From contig DVHW01000069.1 of NCBI GenBank assembly GCA_018711785.1, positions 1 to 9,959 on the forward strand: a stretch of DNA of 9,959 bases. Direction: 5' to 3'. Below the pieces are notes generated by a model. That model had not been told where the DNA came from, did not search any database, and was given only the letters and a program-made list of their open reading frames with translations. Position 1 is the first letter of the stretch, and every line of letters starts with the position of its first letter. The translations under genes were made by a program, and so were the position numbers. This document shows, in pieces, positions 6,588-9,959 of the stretch. This DNA comes from Candidatus Galloscillospira excrementavium (GTDB lineage Bacteria; Bacillota; Clostridia; Oscillospirales; Oscillospiraceae).

Positions 6588-6595
6588 CGGACACC

Positions 6596-7594
6596 ATGGC
6601 GAGAGGCGCGCGGCAGAAGCTGAAGCTGCCGGTTTTGTGGAAGGTGCTGATGGAGCGGTCCGACGAGGAGCACCCCCTTACGGTCGCCCAGCTCATCGAG
6701 GCCCTGGGGGCCTGGGACATCACGGCGGAGCGCAAGAGCATCTACGACGATTTGGAGGCCCTGGAGGAGCTGGGGGCGGACATCCACTGCCAGAAGGGCA
6801 GACACCCGGGATGGTTTCTGGGGGAGCGGCGGTTCCAGCTGGCCGAGCTGAAGCTGCTGGTGGATGCGGTGCAGTCCTGCAAGTTCATCACCCGCAAGAA
6901 GTCAGACGAGCTCATCGGCAAGCTGGAGGGCCTGGCCAGCGTCTACCAGGCCAAGAGCCTTCAGCGGCAGGTCTATGTCTCCGGCCGGGTCAAGTCCATG
7001 AACGAGAGCGTCTATTACAGCATCGACAAGCTCCACGCCGCCATCTCCGCCGGGAAGGCGGTGACCTTCCGGTACTTTGAGTACAACGTCCGCAAAGAGC
7101 GGGTGTTCCGCCGGGCGGGGGAGCGGTACGAGGTCTCCCCCTACGGGCTCATCTGGGACAATGAGAACTACTATCTGGCCGGCTACGACCACCTCCACCG
7201 GGAGATGCGCCACTACCGGGTGGACAAGATGGCCGAGCTGTCGGTGTCCGACCAGGACCGGCAGGGGGACGGGCGGGCATTTGACCTGGCCGCCTACGCC
7301 CAGAAGCACTTCGGCATGTTCCGGGGCCGGGAGGGGCAGGTCCGCCTGCGGTGCGCCAGCCGCCTGGTGGGGGTGGTGCTGGACCGGTTCGGCCGGGAGG
7401 TCATCTTGGTGCCCGACGGGGAGGACCACTTCACCGTCACCGTCCAGGCGGTGGTCTCCCCCCAGTTTTTGGGCTGGGTCTTTGGCCTGGAGGACGCCGT
7501 GGAGATCCTCTCCCCCGACTGGGCCCGGGCGGCCTTTACCGAGCAGCTGGCCGGAGTGGCGGCCCGGTACGGCTCCAGAGCGGAGCGGGAGTGA
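6596..7594 (+). CDS. WYL-domain transcriptional regulator with N-terminal winged HTH
   Basis: 332-residue DNA-binding protein. The N-terminus (about 9-75) is a winged helix-turn-helix: LTVAQLIEAL (28-37) then TAERKSIYDDLEALEELG (43-60), the usual layout of the DeoR/HTH_11-like domain in this family. The ligand-sensing WYL domain covers about 138-215, with YEVSPYGLIWDNENYYLAGYD (177-197, written here as two parts: YEVSPYGLIW and DNENYYLAGYD) and RHYRVDKM (205-212). The W-Y-L triplet itself reads Y-Y-L here. A C-terminal WCX-like extension (about 240-320) follows. WYL proteins are activators or repressors that sense nucleic acids or small ligands. The start is ATG 6596, chosen on its GGAGG. It is transcribed divergently from the epimerase-opp operon across a 330-bp region, so it is the natural candidate regulator of that operon and of itself; this is inference from position. 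The ligand is unknown. Confidence 0.88.
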   Translation: MARGARQKLKLPVLWKVLMERSDEEHPLTVAQLIEALGAWDITAERKSIYDDLEALEELGADIHCQKGRHPGWFLGERRFQLAELKLLVDAVQSCKFITRKKSDELIGKLEGLASVYQAKSLQRQVYVSGRVKSMNESVYYSIDKLHAAISAGKAVTFRYFEYNVRKERVFRRAGERYEVSPYGLIWDNENYYLAGYDHLHREMRHYRVDKMAELSVSDQDRQGDGRAFDLAAYAQKHFGMFRGREGQVRLRCASRLVGVVLDRFGREVILVPDGEDHFTVTVQAVVSPQFLGWVFGLEDAVEILSPDWARAAFTEQLAGVAARYGSRAERE

Positions 7595-7610
7595 ATGAGT
7601 GAGACAGAAG

Positions 7611-7646
7611 GAGGCGCCGGGGCATCGAACGATGCCCCGGCGCCTC
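7611..7646. terminator. Shared hairpin terminator between two convergent genes
   Basis: Perfect 16-bp arms GAGGCGCCGGGGCATC (7611-7626) and their complement (7631-7646) around a GAAC loop. It starts 16 nt after the WYL regulator stop and ends 2 nt beyond the stop of the convergent nucleotidyltransferase gene. The T-tracts are weak: the leftward side reads CTTCTGTCTC and the rightward side only GTCT. The position between convergent genes makes a bidirectional terminator the best reading. Confidence 0.75.
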
Positions 7647-7648
7647 GT

Positions 7649-9959
7649 CTACTCCTGCGGCGGCCCGGCCTGGTCCAGCTCCCGGACCAGGCGGGCGTAG
7701 TGGTCGCACAGCTCGGCTGCGGTCTCCGTGTCGAAGCCCTCCCCCACCACCCGCAGGGCACTGCGGCGGGCCAGGGGGGCGAGGTAGACCCAGCCCTCCC
7801 GCACGGGGAGGCGTAGGCCCTCCCCCGCGGCCTGGGCCAGGGGCTCCTCCCGGCGCAGGGCCTGCATCACCCGGGCCCGGCCGCCGGTGAGGGGGACCTC
7901 GGCCCGCTTGGTGCGGAAGAGGGGGGCCCGGCCGTCGATGACGTGGAGCCGCTCCCCCGAGCGCATCATCCGGGCGCAGAGCAGGCAGGCGGCGAACACG
8001 GCGTCCCGCAGGGCGGGCTGGGCGCGGTAGAGCTCCTCCGCCTCCCCGCCGTCCCGGCCCAGCCGGAGGACGGCTCCGCTGCGCCGGCCGGAGAGCAGGT
8101 CGATGGCCCCCGGTGCGTCCCCCGGGACGGCCACCCGCTCCGCCCCCTGCTGGAGCAGGACCATGGCGCACAGGGTGAGCAGCCGCTCCGGGGGCAGCTC
8201 CCGGCCGGTCTCGTCCCAGGCGCGCAGGCGGAAGCCGCCGTGCTCGGCCTGGAAGGTGGGCACGCCGGCCTGCCGCTCTGCCAGCACGGTGCAGCCCAGC
8301 CGCTCCAGGGCCCGGGCCAGGTCTCCGCCGCCGGGCGCCGCCACGGTGAGGCCCCGGCGGCCCGTGCCGGGGACGGAGCGGGCCGCGTCACCGGCGTAGG
8401 CGCTCCCCACGCCGGTGACTGTCTCCCAGCCCCCCACCCGGTGGGCGGGCATCCGGACCACCTCGGCGCGGAGCAGGGTGCTCTCCAGCTTCCGCTGGCG
8501 GGGGCGGGAGAGGGGGAGGCCCTGCCGGTCAAAGAGGTGGAGATAGACCCGCTCCCCCGCCTGCTCCACAAAGAGGGAGACCGGCAGGGTGTAGGCCGCG
8601 GCGAACCAGGCCGCGGCGGTGGGACTCCCGGCGTCGGAGAGGAGGGCGTGGCCCCCCGCCTCGCTCACCCCGCTGAGGGCGGCCTGGCAGAGCATCCGGG
8701 CGGCGCTGCCGCCGCCGCAGCCCAGGCCCACGCGGCCCTCCCGGCCCAGGGCGTTGCCCAGCAGGTGGAGGACCTCCGGCGTGGCCTCCTCCCCCACGCT
8801 CCCCCGCAGGACGCCGCCGTCGGCGAACTTCAGCGGCCCCCGCAGCCCCCCTTCGGTGAGGGAGGCGGTGAGCCGGGCGCCGGGGGCCACGGTCCGGCGG
8901 GGCCAGACCTTGACGCCCTCCAGCAGGATGGCGTCCCGGCCTGCGGTGGCCTCCTCGCCCAGAACGGAGTCCTCGTTGAGCACGGCGCCGTCCTCCGCCG
9001 CGGCGCCCGGGCAGAGGATGGCACCGTAGAGGGTGCAGCGGTCCCCCACCCGGGCACGGTGGAGCACCGAGCGCTGGACCAGGCTGTGCCGCCCCACGGT
9101 GCTCCCCTCGCCCAGGACGGCGTGGGGGCCGAGGAGGGAGCCCTCCCCGATGGCCACATTGGGGCCGATATAGCAGGGGGGCACCACCTGTACGCCGGCG
9201 GGGATGGGGCTCGCGGCCCAGATGCCGGGGGCCACCCGGGGGGCGGGCAGGTCCAGGGCCACCTTGCCGCTGAGGGCGTCGGCAGCGCAGGAGAGGTAGG
9301 CCGCGCAGTCCCCCATGTCGCACCAGTAGCCCTCGGCCTCGTAGCCGTAGAGGGGCTCCCCCCGCTCCAGCAGGAGGGGGAAGAGGTCCCGGCCAAAGTC
9401 GAAGGGCTCCCCGGAGGGCACCAGGGCCATGGCGTCCGGGGTGAGCACGTAGATGCCGGTGTTCACCAGGTCGGTGACCACCTGCCCCCAGCCCGGCTTT
9501 TCGAGGAAACGCTCCACCCTCCCCTCGGCGTCGGTGAGGACCAGGCCGTACTCCAGGGGGGCGCTGTGGCGGTGGAGCACCAGGGTGGCGGCCGAGCGCC
9601 GGGTGCGGTGGAAGCCGATGGCCGCGCCCAGGTCCAGGTCGCACACCGCGTCGCCGCTGATGACCAGGAAGTCCTCCTCCCCCAGCTCGGACATGCAGTT
9701 TTTCACCCCGCCGGCGGTGCCCAGGGGCTCCCCCTCGACGAAGTAGTGCAGGCGGACGCCCAGCTCCCCGCCGTCGCCGAACCAGTCCATGACCATCTGG
9801 GGCAGGTACTGGAGGGTGAGGCAGAGCTCGGTGATGCCGTGGCGCTTGAGAAGGCGGATGATATGCTCCAGGACCGGCCGGTCGAAGAGGGGGGTCATGG
9901 GCTTGGGCCGGCCCAGGGAGAGGGGGCGCAGGCGGGTGCCCTCGCCCCCGGCCAGGATG
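7649..9959 (-). CDS. Sugar-phosphate nucleotidyltransferase with beta-helix and degenerate phosphomannomutase-like domain (5' end cut off)
   Basis: 769 residues are visible; the frame runs off the right edge, about four codons short of a usual MKAVILAGG start. The ATG at 9898 is internal because the catalytic loop lies upstream of it. Numbering from the first visible residue: nucleotidyltransferase domain about 1-235, with GGEGTRLRPL (4-13), PKPM (18-21), GTAGG (80-84), SGD (101-103), EKP (153-155) and YWCDMGD (211-217). A left-handed beta-helix of hexapeptide repeats spans about 260-360. A phosphomannomutase-like region spans about 376-769. The first domain should join a sugar-1-phosphate (likely mannose- or glucose-1-phosphate) to a nucleotide for glycan or capsule precursors. 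The third begins like a mutase (KFADGGVLRG where mutases have LFGTDGIRG), but the catalytic serine loop, DxDxDR metal loop and SGTEP phosphate loop are replaced, so mutase activity is unlikely. It is convergent with the WYL gene and has no evident link to the peptide operon. The precise nucleotide and sugar are undetermined. Confidence 0.88.
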   Translation of the reverse strand, partial: ILAGGEGTRLRPLSLGRPKPMTPLFDRPVLEHIIRLLKRHGITELCLTLQYLPQMVMDWFGDGGELGVRLHYFVEGEPLGTAGGVKNCMSELGEEDFLVISGDAVCDLDLGAAIGFHRTRRSAATLVLHRHSAPLEYGLVLTDAEGRVERFLEKPGWGQVVTDLVNTGIYVLTPDAMALVPSGEPFDFGRDLFPLLLERGEPLYGYEAEGYWCDMGDCAAYLSCAADALSGKVALDLPAPRVAPGIWAASPIPAGVQVVPPCYIGPNVAIGEGSLLGPHAVLGEGSTVGRHSLVQRSVLHRARVGDRCTLYGAILCPGAAAEDGAVLNEDSVLGEEATAGRDAILLEGVKVWPRRTVAPGARLTASLTEGGLRGPLKFADGGVLRGSVGEEATPEVLHLLGNALGREGRVGLGCGGGSAARMLCQAALSGVSEAGGHALLSDAGSPTAAAWFAAAYTLPVSLFVEQAGERVYLHLFDRQGLPLSRPRQRKLESTLLRAEVVRMPAHRVGGWETVTGVGSAYAGDAARSVPGTGRRGLTVAAPGGGDLARALERLGCTVLAERQAGVPTFQAEHGGFRLRAWDETGRELPPERLLTLCAMVLLQQGAERVAVPGDAPGAIDLLSGRRSGAVLRLGRDGGEAEELYRAQPALRDAVFAACLLCARMMRSGERLHVIDGRAPLFRTKRAEVPLTGGRARVMQALRREEPLAQAAGEGLRLPVREGWVYLAPLARRSALRVVGEGFDTETAAELCDHYARLVRELDQAGPPQE

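Larger units (their letters stand above)
6266..6595. promoter_or_regulatory. Divergent control region between the epimerase/opp operon and the WYL regulator
   Basis: A 330-bp gene-free stretch, visibly richer in A and T than the flanking genes. It contains a leftward promoter-like sequence (6365-6393), a rightward one (6514-6542), a TGCAGT/ACTGCA inverted repeat (6466-6481), and two copies of AAGTTCTC exactly 40 bp apart (6287-6294 and 6327-6334) inside the predicted epimerase leader. The predicted leader on the epimerase side is about 90 nt; I saw no recognisable riboswitch in it. No convincing short gene was seen. Confidence 0.7.

Noticed and set aside
6575..6595. GTG 6575 as the start of the WYL regulator
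   Set aside because: The strong GGAGG at 6583-6587 lies downstream of it and is ideally placed for ATG 6596.
6347..6805. Leftward open frame of about 150 codons across the divergent region and the start of the WYL gene
   Set aside because: It crosses both predicted promoters and the antisense of a well-supported gene, and its translation has no recognisable domain.
9896..9898. ATG at 9898 as the start of the nucleotidyltransferase
   Set aside because: The same frame continues to the window edge through ILAGGEGTRLRPL...PKP, the essential nucleotide-binding loop, so the true start lies outside the window.

Overview
The window is GC-rich bacterial DNA that reads like a low-motility gut Firmicute of the Oscillospiraceae/Ruminococcaceae type (Flavonifractor- or Oscillibacter-like). 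This rests on strong AAGGAGG-type ribosome binding sites, an Opp transporter with Firmicute-style sequence features, a WYL-domain regulator, and codons ending mostly in G or C. The genus assignment is inference; no rRNA or other marker gene is present.

Bases 1-6265 form one leftward gene cluster. In transcription order it holds a dipeptide (L-Ala-D/L-Glu type) epimerase (6265-5177), an OppA-like lipoprotein (5044-3089), two permeases, OppB (2920-1967) and OppC (1967-945), and the ATPase OppD (931 to the left edge, cut off). The last three genes are tightly coupled (1-base overlap, then 13 bases). The two larger gaps, epimerase-oppA (132 bp) and oppA-oppB (168 bp), each carry tandem hairpins that probably set the relative amounts of the products. 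Together the genes look like a system that imports short peptides, possibly cell-wall (murein) peptides, and epimerises a dipeptide product so that it can be degraded. A second ATPase (OppF) would be expected just beyond base 1.

Bases 6266-6595 are a relatively AT-rich divergent control region with one good promoter-like sequence facing each way. To its right, a WYL-domain transcription factor (6596-7594, rightward) is the obvious candidate regulator of the cluster, itself, or both.

A perfect 16-bp hairpin at 7611-7646 separates the regulator from a convergent leftward gene (7649 to the right edge, N-terminus cut off by about four codons). That gene encodes a sugar-nucleotide pyrophosphorylase (mannose-1-phosphate guanylyltransferase type) followed by a left-handed beta-helix and a phosphomannomutase-like region. 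The mutase-like part has lost all three active-site motifs that I could align by eye, so it looks like a pseudo-enzyme domain.

Most of the window is ordinary metabolism and transport. The parts most worth a second look are the degenerate mutase domain, the hairpin clusters inside the opp operon, and the pairing of epimerase, peptide transporter and WYL regulator. I found no CRISPR array, mobile element, tRNA or rRNA, and no clear evidence of an undescribed system.
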